Below the pieces are notes generated by a model. The model saw only the letters and a program-made list of their open reading frames with translations, searched no databases and had not been told where the DNA came from. 64,000 bases of DNA from Dendrolimus kikuchii (Eukaryota > Arthropoda > Insecta > Lepidoptera > Lasiocampidae): positions 3,907,001-3,971,000 of the forward strand of contig CM034408.1 in assembly GCA_019925095.2 (NCBI GenBank), in the 5' to 3' direction. This document shows, piece by piece, positions 20,941 through 31,700 of this stretch. Position 1 is the stretch's first letter, and the number at the start of each line of letters is the position of its first letter. The position numbers and the translations under genes are program-made.

Positions 20941-21564
20941 CTTTTCAGAATTACGTTTCTTAATGGGCGATTGTTATTTTAAGTACTTGTTGCTTGGCAG
21001 TGATAAGAGTAGGCGTATAGGACAATCCTTTTGATAAGTTCATGATAACCTCAGAAATAATATATCACGATATTATCACTGACAGAGATAACAATTTGAA
21101 CTAATTCTAATGTTATTATTAGACGACTCAGTGACTCATCAAGGCTGGAATGTTTAAGCTCCTTATTCATTAGACGTAATACACGTTTGGTGTACTTTAT
21201 TTGATTCTAATTATGGTAGCTTAAGCCTGGGGTCTATGTTTTATCGACCATTCATTTGCCTATCAGTTAAAATTTGACAATTGACGATTACGCAAGCGAA
21301 TGAGTAGTGTGGTGCTTGGTCTGAATCATATAAAGTTTTTATCTTTCTTTCTTCTCTCTTTCTGTTTGAGAAAATCGTGCGTGTGATGTATCTAAAATGA
21401 TCTTCCAAGGAAATACAATATATACAGAATTTAATCCAAACTCCATTTTAATTGAACAGTCGAATACTTTTTAAAAACATACCACGAGTAGAGAAACTGT
21501 AATAATAAACTTTTAAATTACTGTATAAGTCAGTAATGTTCAAGTGCGAAAATATTTCAATCAT
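20941..21564. other. No feature recognised
   Basis: Unique DNA with short microsatellite-like 'tttctttcttctctc'. Confidence 0.4.
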
Positions 21565-21926
21565 AATCGCCCGCGACTTCTTCCTCGTTGGACGGAATAA
21601 GCTAATTGAATCTACTCCCAGGAAAAATCCCGCAAGGTTCCCAGGGTATAAAGTATCACAAATTTTATGACAAAGACTTCGGTATTGATCAGCGAAAATA
21701 TTACGTCAGAATCTGATTTTTTTTTCAACCTGGCCGCTTTAAACCGCTCCCACTGAAGTTTCCGTTTGATTCGCGAAATATAAAGTACCGCAGATTTTAG
21801 GTCCAGGAATTTGATATCGATCAACGAAAATCGCGTCGAAATCGGCTCAGTACTTTTTAAGTTAATCCCGAACAAACAGACAACGACAGAACGACTACAA
21901 CACGTACAATTTTATAATATTATAGA
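21565..21926 (-). mobile_element. Helitron-like element, minus strand
   Basis: The right edge 'tataatattatagatt' is the reverse complement of the usual 5' start. The left edge 'cgcccgcgacttcttcctcg' corresponds to the 3' 'cgaagtcgcgggc' region. The body contains two related blocks ('gtataaagtatcacaaattt' and 'atataaagtaccgcagattt'), so it is internally duplicated. Confidence 0.55.
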
Positions 21927-21989
21927 TTATTTTTTCAATTATGTCATTATCTAGAAGCAATTTTAAAGCACAGTTAAGATTACGAAATA

Positions 21990-22565
21990 GTGTCATAAGT
22001 CATGTAATTTTTTTGACTACGTGCCTACGACATGCAGATTGTACAACTTTATTCTCACTATCAAATGGGTCTTTTAGCATTACACTTATATCTTCTGCAG
22101 TTGATTTAAAGACTATTTTACTATCGTATTTGTGTTTGTTAGCTGCAATAGTAACGTTGTGAACATTATTAATCAAACCTGTAGCCGTATCATCGGTTTT
22201 GTTAATTGATTCGAATATTTTGTTTTGCGGTGGGTTATCGGTTTTGTGTAACATTGTATTCGGGTTGAATGATCGTTTCTGTACTGTTATTGATATTTGT
22301 GTTACATTTATTGTTTATAATGGATTATCTTTTTGCAGTTTACGTGTAGAAATTGCCACACTGTCAGATTATTTTTCTCCTTCTAAACGTAGACCTTCCC
22401 AAGTTTGTACAACATATACTAGTCTATCGCATTCTTTATTCAGTTCTTTTTTTTGATCTTTTACAGTTTATCGGTCCACTAGAGGAAGTTTTGTTGCGTA
22501 TTTGAGACGCATTATCCAGGGCACATCTGCTATTGGATTTCTCTGGTTGGTCTTGTTATATGACT
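21990..22565 (-). pseudogene. Broken open frame of unknown origin
   Basis: I do not recognise this protein. On the minus strand one frame stays open from about 22530 to 22000 except for three stops: NPIADVPWIMRLKYATKLPL..., TVKDQKKELNKECDRLVYVV..., and a last ~100-codon stretch containing TDNPPQNKIFESINKTDD and FKSTAEDISVMLKDPFDSEN before its stop. The composition is protein-like, charged and low in repeats, unlike the surrounding A+T-rich DNA. It could be a dead host gene, a transposon gene or an exon with diverged introns. Confidence 0.35.
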
Positions 22566-22690
22566 ATTAGAAGCTTCATTGCCTGTGACCGGGTTCAAGA
22601 GCCATTGCAGCCTTCTGTTATAACGGTGCCCTAAAATAATCAAGATGACTTTTAGTTTATAATTTTAAGGTACCGCTATTATAAATAAAA

Positions 22691-23045
22691 GAAAAGGCTA
22701 CATAAGATAAAAAACGTAAATATTTGTTATCTACTTTATAAACGTTATGATGTAATTGAGAAACATCCATTAGGCTATTCGTACAATAAGTTTAACAGAC
22801 GTCCAACTCGTTCGAAAGTCGAGCGAGAAGTGAAAGTCCCGCCGCCAGCTCCGCCCCCACCACAAATGATATCTCCGCTAGACTTCTTTTTGCAAAGCAT
22901 TTGCAATAATTGTTTATCGCCGTACTGTACCGTTTCCGAAATTACTGTGATCATCTTTGTAACTAAAATTAAATATATACAAAGGTCAGAAGGAGAGAGA
23001 CAGAAGTTAGTTAACATAATCAAACAGACTCTTGTATGTTATTAG
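22691..23045 (+). CDS. Open frame resembling a BESS-type exon (hypothetical)
   Basis: The frame is open from about 22691 to the TAG at 23043, about 117 codons, with no ATG near its start. Translation includes YDVIEKHPLGYSYNKFNRRP, then a basic RSKVEREVKV, a proline run PPPAPPPP and SPLDFFLQSICNN...LSPY...IIFVTKIKYI, which has the size and hydrophobic spacing of a BESS motif. BESS motifs lie at the C-terminus of MADF-type DNA-binding proteins and mediate protein contacts. If real, this would be a last exon with an AG acceptor upstream, for example 'tttaacag' at 22792-22799. No partner exon was found here. It may also be a pseudogene or chance frame. Confidence 0.35.
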
Positions 23046-23310
23046 CGTAAGTTCAGAGTTAATTTCAGTAAAACATATTCAGTGTCTGGACTCACGTACT
23101 ATAGGTATATTAAATACAATACGATCAATGATCTGTGGTTAGCTAAAAGCAACGTAATCTCAAGTTATCGGTTATTGCGGTTTGCAGGAATTTTGTACTG
23201 TTTAGTCTATAAGTTTATTTAATGCAAAATAATAACAATGTAGATTTTTGTTTCCGTGTTTTTAAATTATTTTCAGTCTTTAAATGAATTGCAGTTCTTA
23301 AGATTCGTAA

Positions 23311-23510
23311 TCTATACTAATATTATAAATAGGTAAAGTTTGTGAGTTTGTGACGTTGTAGGGGGTAATCTCTGTATCTACTAAATCGATTTAAAAATTC
23401 TTTTACTGTTGGAAAGCTACGTTAACAGGGAGTGTCATAGGCTATATAACATGACACTATATACCACGGGAGCGGGACAGAGCGCAGGTGAAACCGCGCC
23501 GGGCCGCTAG
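23311..23510 (+). mobile_element. Helitron-like element
   Basis: It starts 'tctatactaatattataaa' after an A and ends 'gggccgctag' before a T. These are the TC...CTAG termini and the A/T target expected for Helitrons. It is non-autonomous at 200 bp. Confidence 0.7.
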
Positions 23511-23654
23511 TTAATAATATAGAACTAAATATATTTCAATATGAATACTGTATACCTAAAATAATATATTGTTAAAACAAAAGATCACTTTAAAGGTCCA
23601 TTGGTTAGGATTAATTTTCGTGACAGTATTTTTGCAGATTTACTGTTTTTTTTT

Positions 23655-23800
23655 AAATTTTCCAGAATTTTGTCTATCCGAAGGTCGCCTGGATGAGATT
23701 GCTTTAAGTAGTAAGGCTGCCTATTGTACTACCTTATAGTAAAGTAGGCAATAAATGTGTTATTTTATTATGTTGGTGTATAATGAAGCGTTTTGTTGAC
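23655..23800 (+). repeat. Repeat J
   Basis: 'ctggatgagattgctttaag' with 'agtaaggctgcc' and 'gcaataaatgtgtt' form a repeat J 3' end. Confidence 0.55.
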
Positions 23801-23904
23801 GTTGTTTCCATTTCATGAAAGTTAGTAGGGGTAAAACATTGAGAGCTTATATGATTAAAGAACGTTATTATAATCTATTCAACACTTCTTATACTTCTTA
23901 TTTT

Positions 23905-24131
23905 AATATATAAAGCTGAAGAGTTTGTTTGTTTGAACGCGCTAATCACAGGAACTACTGGTCTGATTTGAAAAATTATTTCAGTGTTAGATAGCCCATT
24001 TATTGAGGAAGGCTATAGGCTATATATCATCACGCTAAGACTAATAGGAGCGGAGCACCAATGAAGAATGTTTCAAAATTGGGGGGTTTTAAAAACAAGT
24101 TCCGAGCAGACGACGTCGCGGGCACAGCTAG
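23905..24131 (+). mobile_element. Helitron-like element
   Basis: 'ataaagctgaagagtttg', 'ttagatagcccatttattga', 'ggctataggctatatatca' and the 3' end 'tcgcgggcacagctag' before T. It is closely related to the copies at 47.7 (minus) and 50.9 kb. Confidence 0.7.
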
Positions 24132-24271
24132 TGATACTATAAACCACATGTACGATGGGAAAAGATTCCGATTATATACCTAACACAAGCTGATTATATA
24201 CGTAAAGGTATCGTTTTAAACAAAATAGATACGGGACTCTAAGCCTTATATCTAATTTACCCTTATAAATC

Positions 24272-24480
24272 ATTTGCCGGCCGACTACAACACAGAAGCT
24301 CCGGGTTCGATTTCTAGCGTGGTAAATTTCGTAAACGAGCGTTCCGATATTTACTGTGGTCTGGGTGTCTGGGATCGGCCCTAGTTGTCCGTTGTATATC
24401 ACCCATAAGACAAACGTAACTTGCTTATCTTGGGTATATATATATAATGTGTGTGCTTGTCTGATGATTATTAAAAAAAA
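24272..24480 (+). mobile_element. SINE B, 5'-damaged
   Basis: It keeps the B box ('ccgggttcgatttctagc'), the 'ggtctgggtgtctgggatcg' core and the tail 'gtgtgtgcttgtctgatgat'. The A-box region is lost. Confidence 0.7.
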
Positions 24481-24739
24481 ACCGTTTGTAATCTGTGTTC
24501 GCTCCAAATTTTATTTGTGCATCTGCTCCCACCTTTTATTTGCAAACCAGTTCGATACGTATAAAAATTAGTTTCATAATTTTAATTAAAGGCATATTTT
24601 TAAAGACGCGTCCTCATCACGGCAAAATTACATAAGTAAGAAATTGAAAATTTCGGTAAAAAAGCTAACGTGTACTTAGTCTTTGAACATATGACGAAAA
24701 TTTTGGGATTTTTGGAATCTTTATAAGTTATCAAATGAA

Positions 24740-25130
24740 ATATATGATTTTGAAGTGAAACTCCTTTAGGATCGTTGTGATTAACACGACGAAACGAAAA
24801 AGTAATACTAAAAAGAGATAAACACTTATATCTATAGGACTAAGCCTGCGAGAGATTGAGATAAGAGTTTTACATTGTGTAGCACAGATTAGAGAGTCAA
24901 TAAGACCGCTGATTGAACATAGGTTCAGTTTGGATCGAAATAAATCTGATAATAATATTTTTGACCAAAAAAGTGAAAAATTGAAAGTGACACTTATGAT
25001 GTTTATTGAAATGAAACTTCTTTAGGATCGTTGTGATTTCAATTTCGATGAAACGAAAAAGCGATACTAAAAAGAGGTAAACACAAAAATCCATAGAACT
25101 AAGGCTGCGAGAGATTGAGATAGAATACAT
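24740..25130 (+). repeat. Repeat O, two copies in tandem
   Basis: Two ~130-bp blocks (24750-24875 and 25012-25125) share 'tttaggatcgttgtgatt', 'gaaacgaaaaag', 'actaaaaagag' and 'ctgcgagagattgagata'. They are about 255 bp apart, with unrelated A+T-rich sequence between them. Confidence 0.6.
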
Positions 25131-25431
25131 TATATTTAATCATTTAAACACTATATACTCATACAGATAGGGTTGTAAATGTTTTGAAGTTTTTCGTCAA
25201 TACTTCAAATTTCGTGTTTTAATGTTTAAATATATTATAACGATATAATATATGAAATGTGACTTTATTGTTATTTCATGAAATTTAGAATCCCTCCCAC
25301 CTTTTGTCATACTTTGTATCACTTCCAGTGCATGTGTACTGAACACGCACACACATTTTTATTTATTATATTGAGTAAATTCATTTTCAAAATCTTACTA
25401 TGTACCATAACTGTTATGTATTACACCAATT
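25131..25431. other. No feature recognised
   Basis: A+T-rich DNA before a SINE. Confidence 0.4.
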
Positions 25432-25677
25432 TCGGCCTCTGTGGTTGAGCGGGCTAAGCCTTTGCCGGCGTAACTCACTGCAATGCAGAGGTTCCGGGTT
25501 CGATTCCTGGTATAGTAAATTTCGGAAATGTATTTTTTCCGTTATTTACTATGGTCTGGGTCTCTGGGATCGGCACCAGAGTAGTTCGATGTATATTACC
25601 CATAACACAAGCGTAACTTGCTTAATTTGGGGATATACAATGTGCGTGTTTGTCTGCCGATTTAAAAAAAAACTGCA
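25432..25677 (+). mobile_element. SINE B, best copy (tRNA-derived)
   Basis: The head has an exact pol III A box (TGGTTGAGCGG) and B box (GGTTCGATTCC). The body has 'ggtctgggtctctgggatcg' and 'cccataacacaagcgtaact', and the tail 'gtgcgtgtttgtctgccgat' with an A-run. Such SINEs are transcribed by pol III and copied by LINE enzymes. The region between the boxes is longer than in a tRNA, and no tRNA fold is complete. Confidence 0.8.
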
Positions 25678-25894
25678 GAACGAATAAACCCATGAGGTTT
25701 TTCTACCGTCAGTCAGTCAAATGTGTTCTCATAACTATGTCTGAACGTAAGAATATTTAAAAAATCTGTGATTTCAGCTTATAGACTTTTACAAAAAGAA
25801 ATAAATAAAATAACGTTTATTTAGAGTTATTTAAATGCGAATTATGCATAAAAAGGTTGATAAAAGCAAACAAACTTATAATAATAATTATAAC

Positions 25895-26170
25895 AGCTCA
25901 TAAATGTCCCACTGCTGAGCTCGGGCCTCCCATTATAGGGGAACGGACAATATACCCGCCACGTTTGCCCAAGGCGACTTGGCAGGTTTGACACATCGGT
26001 TATCTCGATGTGCAGGTTGCATCATGTTGTTTTCCTTCATCGTTGTTAGCACGTGGTAATTGTATCAATATGCAAATTAGATCAGACAACTGCCTAAGTG
26101 GTGCATGCGTTCGAACCCGAGCACTTCGTGTTTGGAACGCGTGCGTTAGCCATTACGCTACCACGACTTA
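25895..26170 (-). mobile_element. SINE E, near full length
   Basis: In antisense it runs from the tail ('aaatgtcccactgctgagct', preceded by 'ataataattata') to the tRNA-like head ('gttagccattacgctaccac'). It has no internal insertion, so it is the local reference for family E. The tail in sense reads 'agtgggacatttatgagctg' plus a trinucleotide-like repeat. Confidence 0.8.
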
Positions 26171-26194
26171 TACACAAACAAACTTAACTTTTGG

Positions 26195-26241
26195 ATATTA
26201 ACATAAATTAAATTGTTTACTAATTTAATTTATGTTAATAT
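26195..26241. repeat. Perfect 19-bp inverted repeat
   Basis: The arms ATATTAACATAAATTAAAT (26195-26213) and its exact complement (26223-26241) surround a 9-bp loop. It sits ~25 bp beyond the head of the SINE E copy. Confidence 0.85.
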
Positions 26242-26529
26242 GCATAATTTATAAAAGTTAATTAGCCCAAAATATGGTTTAAAATTTTAGCTTTATGAAA
26301 ATGTAATAAAGTTGATTTCGCAAAAGTTTTGGTTATCCAATTTTACCATGACGGTGACGAGAGATAAAGTTATTGAAAACACTTATATACTGATCACCCA
26401 ATTAGTTTAAAGCACTTATTGTTAGTTATGATTTTTGCATTTAGTAATTAAGATTGTGGCTTTATTGATAGCTGTTACTTTTATCAAGGCCCTAAAATAT
26501 GATTGGTTCAAGCATATTTTGAAAAATTA

Positions 26530-26953
26530 TTCTTCTCTTCAAGCCACAACATGTTGTGGTGGTAAATTAGATTAGACTCCCATAGAGTAAATAATAACCA
26601 TAAATAAAATTAATACTAAATAATTACAATGAACAAGTTGGCGGTAGGCTAAATAAAAACTTTAACAATAATCATTGACATATAACACCTTTGTCTTCCG
26701 TGATCACGGTTCCTGAAAAGTGGTCGAAACGTCGGAATAATAAAAATAAAAAAAACGTGTGCGTCTCGGGACGCCCGACAGAAGTGATAACTTAGCCTGC
26801 CTACAGCTGACGTATGCGTGAGAGAAAGGGAAGCCTAACAGACTGGCGCCGTAACGCGTTACGCAACGAAGCGGTTTACCCTCCCATAAGAAGTTATCAC
26901 TTCAATAAAACAAAATTACCGCGCTTAAAACCGTTAAAACGTAGTTTTATTAT
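26530..26953 (+). mobile_element. Penelope-like terminus with an inserted segment
   Basis: 'cttctcttcaagccacaaca' to 'gtcgaaacgtcgg' (26735) matches the 36.0-kb copy. The terminal 'attaccgcgcttaaaaccgt' block follows only at 26914, because ~160 bp were inserted. The inserted part carries an inverted pair, GAAGTGATAACTT (26781) and AAGTTATCACTTC (26891). The core CTGAAAA...GAAACGTCGG resembles the hammerhead motif found in Penelope-like elements. Confidence 0.5.
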
Positions 26954-27166
26954 GTATACTAGACGCAAATACTTAAGACAATGTACATATAACAGGAAGT
27001 AGAATTTTTAAGTTATATGTATGAACTTCAAAAAATGTTCTCCAGTGGAACTTAGTTTGAATAACAAACTTTTGATTTTGAACACGTTGTCATGGCAACG
27101 CGGACGAAGTTTCCCTGATATTACTAGTGTTCATTAAAATCTATGTCGTTCTTTAAAATATCTATA

Positions 27167-27177
27167 CACACACACAC

Positions 27178-27216
<39 letters not shown>
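27167..27216. repeat. (CA)n(TA)n microsatellite
   Basis: A run of CA followed by about 17 TA units. Confidence 0.95.
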
Positions 27217-27220
<4 letters not shown>

Positions 27221-27368
27221 TCAATCTCGCAATAACAGTGTCTGCCTATTGATACAGGTGCATGGATACGCACAAACTGGTCTGCAAGTTGCGTATAACT
27301 CGCATAACAAAAGGATGTTCAATGTAAACCGAAATTGTTATGTGAAAAATTTCGGGTGAGACACTACT

Positions 27369-27512
27369 ATGGGTTCTCATAACTTTGTCACAAAAAATAG
27401 TTCTGATTTACAAGAGCTAAGTAAAAATGAATGTATTTCGATCCGGCAAGCTGCGCGTAGATTTGAAAATAGAAATACATTGTATTTTCTGTTTGACGTT
27501 AGATTGAAACCG
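27369..27512 (+). CDS. Candidate first exon (hypothetical)
   Basis: The ATG has a good insect context (A at -3, G at +4). The 48-codon frame holds ECISIRQAARRFENRNTLYF, which resembles the first helices of pipsqueak/pogo-type helix-turn-helix domains (S-I-R-x-A-A-R-R-F). It then meets a strong splice-donor-like GTATGT at 27513. The frame continues 36 codons past the donor, so an exon is possible but not shown. It could be a relic of a pogo-type element. Confidence 0.25.
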
Positions 27513-29636
27513 GTATGTAAATGTACAATATTGCTTATAACGTGCGTATGCATAGCCGTAGATGATATAGAAGTTACAATAAGTTCTAAAATTATTTACA
27601 AATTTAAATTATTGTGTAAATAATAATGACAATGTTCTTCGACAGGTTATAGTTACACCGCCGTAACTTTATACGATCGTACAAAATCTAGGAAGTTGCG
27701 AAGTTTTGTAAGATGATAAAAGGTGTATCAGTTGATTTTATTTTCATCTAATATTAAATGCAAGCGCGAGCAGCGTGTACACCGCGCATAAATTATAATC
27801 AAATTAATTAATTTATTTGCTTAAGACATGGCCCATAAATTCAAGCCTTGCATATTTTGCCCATAATGGGTACATATTTTACTTAAGTTTACTGAATATT
27901 AGTTAATCTTCGTTAACCACTAATTTCCAAAATTGATACCAAAATTCTATGGAACAGTTTTTTTAGTATTATGTTGACTTGAAACAATCCTCATCAAATA
28001 ATCAAATTTAAAATCTATATTATGGATCTATATATGAATGTAAATTTATTTTAATGTTTATAGCAGAATTATTTCTTTAATTTATGACTTTAGTAATGAT
28101 TTACAAAATTGTATTAGATACTTTTATTATTTGAGCAAACCTCTGTTTGATTTGACATTAAATCAACTCAAGTGTGTCACTTTCGAGTCAAATTTCATTT
28201 TAGAATTAGGGCCTTTAACTTTGAAAGGGATCTTTATCGCGTTTATTGCTCAATTAGCATAAGATAGAAAACATTTTAAGTATTATAAGATTAAGAGAAA
28301 AGGAAGTTCTTTGAAAGCCGTAACGACAGGAAGACAGTATGTAAAACAGTGATAGTGTTGCGATAATTATATATTAATATGCTTATATTTTTAAAAAACT
28401 CATTAAATTATACAAAGTGTTAATGAAATATTAAGGTTGTTGAAACAGTATCTACATGCCTTATATATCTAATAAAATAAGGTATTATTGTTAAATGTCA
28501 ACAATAATATTGAATAATATATATTTTTCTAAAATTATGTTCCTCTTAAATATTTTACATTTAAGTATATTATATTTTAGGAACTTAAAAAGGTGAATCT
28601 ATTTTACCTATCGGCAATCTCAATGTGAAACTTTCCTTAAATATGTTACACTTTTATCAGTACCTGGATATATACATGCCAAAAGGCGGAATTTGGAGTA
28701 CTGTTCTATATTAAAAACACCTTTGTATATACCCATTTTCGCTTTAAATAAATTGAACTGGTTTGGTTACATGTACATAAGTATAATATTATTGCAAATC
28801 CATATCGATGACGAAATCCACTTTCCAATCAGGTGGGCCTTTAGCCTCTTTACTACTCGACCATTAAAAAAATACTAAACCAGTAAATTCTACCACGAAT
28901 CGTATTGTCATTATTGGAATAAGGCGAAAATACCTTAGACACTAAACTAAATGCATTATAAATATTCATCGGTTTTTAATTTAAACATCGATATGATTAT
29001 CTTATTACATCCCTACGTATAATTGGCTGTCGAAGTTAGCATGTCAATGTTAGTAAACCGGACGTTCCCTTATTTATACGATTATGTAAGCGTATGCAAG
29101 TGAACTTTAAAGGAAATGTGTCTAATTACAAGTGGTCTATTACTCAACTTTCACTCTTGACTTTGGACGGATTAGAAGTAAAACGAATTTTTTGTTGCAT
29201 AGCAAAAAAAATAGTGGAAATACTTTATGCACATCACAATTAATACTTACGACTACATTTACAGTTTTATGTACAAAGATTTTACAATTTTACAACTTAC
29301 CATAATCAACAACTTTATTTTTCAAGTATCTGCTTGTATTTGGGTTTATGTACAAAATATAATTTGCATCGAATTGCAATAGTAATGATATTTCAAATAA
29401 GGCAGAGAATCTTACAAGCTCCAAATACATTTTTCACTTTTTACTATCGTACCGATCTCCGACCTTGTCAATTGAATCAGTGGAAGTGACCAAATATTAT
29501 ATAGTAGGTAAAATTATACAGAAGGCACACTCAATACTACTTCTTATTTTCCTTGTTCTTTTTCAAATAATTTAGGGCCTGCTCAAGGTGTAATTTTATG
29601 CAAACTATTGTATTTTGGCATAGTCATCTGTTAAAG
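27513..29636. other. Unique A+T-rich DNA
   Basis: Over 2 kb without any repeat that I recognise or any gene. It could be intron. Confidence 0.45.
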
Positions 29637-29935
29637 TCGTGGTAGCGTAATGGCTAGCGCACGCGTCCCAACCTCAATCGATCCTGGCCGGAACGCATGC
29701 ACTACTTAAGCAGTTTTCTGACCTAATATGCATATTGTTACAATTACCACGTGCTAACAACGGTGAAAGAAAACATCGTGATGCAACCTGCATATCGAGA
29801 TAACCGATGTGTCAAACCTGCCAAGCCGCCTTAGACAAGCGTGGCGGGTATACTGTCCGTTCCCATATGATGGAAGGCACGAGCCCAGCAGTGGGACATT
29901 TATGGGCTGATATTATAATTATTATACACATCTGT
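29637..29935 (+). mobile_element. SINE E, sense copy
   Basis: It starts 'gtcgtggtagcgtaatggct' (tRNA-like head), then 'gcactacttaagcagttttc', 'gataaccgatgtgtcaaacc' and 'agcagtgggacatttatggg' with an 'ataattatta' tail. It is near full length. The open frame over its 3' half is not a gene. Confidence 0.8.
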
Positions 29936-30189
29936 TACACAAACGCAAGTACGCACTCTCTTCATTCATTCGTGCAAAAACTCACTCAGAAGCGAAGTCA
30001 CTCGCTCGCAAAAAAAATTCGCAACACAGCTTTAACGCTTAGCTCGGAAAGTTTGTCTTATGTATTCCTTTCGTACTGTAATCATTATCCAAACCTCACA
30101 CATCCATCTCAACATTGTCATGGTCATTTAGGGACATTAAAAATATAGTTGGTGAGATATTAGCAAGATACTTTTGAAGATTGTGACCC

Positions 30190-30345
30190 TGTTCCAAGTT
30201 TTAAACTATGAGGTGGAAAAATCTGAAAACAATCCGTGTGGTAGGTCTTATAATTACTTTCAACGAAAATTGATTTAGACAATATCCGTTAAGTAGTTTT
30301 TGAGATACGAGGTATTTTAGATTGAGTTTTTTTTAATATTTCATA
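30190..30345. repeat. Degenerate repeat shared with 45.83-45.93 kb
   Basis: 'tttcaacgaaaattgattta' and 'agtagtttttgagata' match the later copy with mismatches. The pattern is common in short lepidopteran elements. Confidence 0.35.
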
Positions 30346-30424
30346 GACGTATAACGAAGACACCACTACAAAATCCTTCCCTGTATTCGTATATTACATT
30401 GTTTTAGAATTTATTGTAAAATAC

Positions 30425-30662
30425 GTTAAATTTATGACAACACTGTGAATGGTAGAGTTGGTACAGATAAACTACGATCTACACACTATGATCAAATATT
30501 AGAAATGTTAAAAAGAGGTCAAGTAAAAGCAACTCAAATAAACGTGCATGTATGAAGAGGTTAATGAAAGTAGGAGAAAGAGAAACAGTAGAAGTGGAGA
30601 TCCATGGTCTCTGCCTACCATCATGGGAAACAGGCGTGATAATATATATGTATGTATGTGTC
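30425..30662 (+). pseudogene. Family D LINE tail, degenerate
   Basis: 'tttatgacaacactgtgaat' to 'gtgataatatatatgtatg' aligns with 11.02-11.27 kb, with deletions and frameshifts. Confidence 0.6.
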
Positions 30663-31145
30663 AAATACCCATTTGCATTGAACATTGTAACTTACGACAC
30701 TAAATCTTAAAGATTTTTTTTTCACTTTTACCTTATGTAACCTTCTGTTTCTTTTTATTTTGTGTTTGAAGCGAATGGGGATTGTTCACTTTTTTTCAAT
30801 TTAGCTTTTTGAAAAACCATTTCGAGGAATAGTGTTCCTAATCATTTCTGTCTAGTTAAAATTCCAAAAAACGTACAATCCCCTTGTATTTTGAAAGAAA
30901 TGCGTTTGACCTTTATTTGACCTTACTAAATCCTATGACGTCATTTACGTCTGGTGAAATGCATATGAATACCGTAGCCATTCAGTTTCAAAATACAAAA
31001 GGACCGACATTTTCCTTTTTATGTCATTGTTATGTCATACAACATCAACATAAACAAACATTTTATTCGACGTACTCCAGAATAAAATTATGTATATATT
31101 AGCTCTTCAGACTAATATTTCTTAAATATCTGTAAAGACAATACT
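30663..31145. other. No feature recognised
   Basis: Unique A+T-rich DNA. Confidence 0.4.
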
Positions 31146-31700
31146 CACATATGGTCTCTAACTAAAAGTCAAAGGAAAGTGCATTATATAAACGAGCGTC
31201 TTCGTAAATGGCGATTGGAACGATGTCGAAACCTTTTCAATAGACACGATCCGAAAAATAACCTGTTTACTGATGAGATCATCACGGTGGAAGAAAATTT
31301 AACCGGCAAAACAATACACCTTGCGCCAGAAGTTAGAAGGACGTCCAAAATCACATATTGGAAACAATGATTTAAGCATTAAGTGATACTTTATTCGCTG
31401 TATAGCAGTGGATTTTCCAACAGGGCTCTGTACCCTCCCATGAAGCTAATTCAATCCAACATTGGTTGCAAGCCAATTTGTCAGACTTTGTTCAGAGCAT
31501 AGGTTGGCCTTCGTCGAGTTCTGACTTGAATTCTTTGGAGTATTCTTTATGAACTGCATTGGAGCTAATGGCATACAAAAAGTTCACCAGAACCTGAATT
31601 ATCTCAAGCGAGCCCAAATCAATAAATGGAAACTGATTGAAAAGATTAGTACCACCATAGAAGAATGGCCTATATCTTTAAAGCTTAATTAATTGAAAAC
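31146..31700 (+). pseudogene. Mariner transposase relic (DD37D, maT type)
   Basis: This is a dead DDE transposase of the Tc1/mariner superfamily. The N-terminal piece reads RKWRLERCRNLFNRHDP and LFTDEIITVEE, where the D is the first catalytic position. A deletion and a stop (31368) follow. The C-terminal piece reads WIFQQGSVPSHEANSIQHWL and WPSSSSDLNSLEYSL. The second catalytic D has become G (QQG) and the third has become E (SLEY). The two are separated by 37 residues, as in the DD37D maT clade known from silkworm. Two further stops follow. I found no terminal inverted repeats. Confidence 0.7.

Noticed and set aside
25432..25510. tRNA-like sequence with perfect A and B boxes
   Set aside because: The spacing and arms do not make a tRNA, and the same head occurs in five copies with a common body, so it is a SINE.
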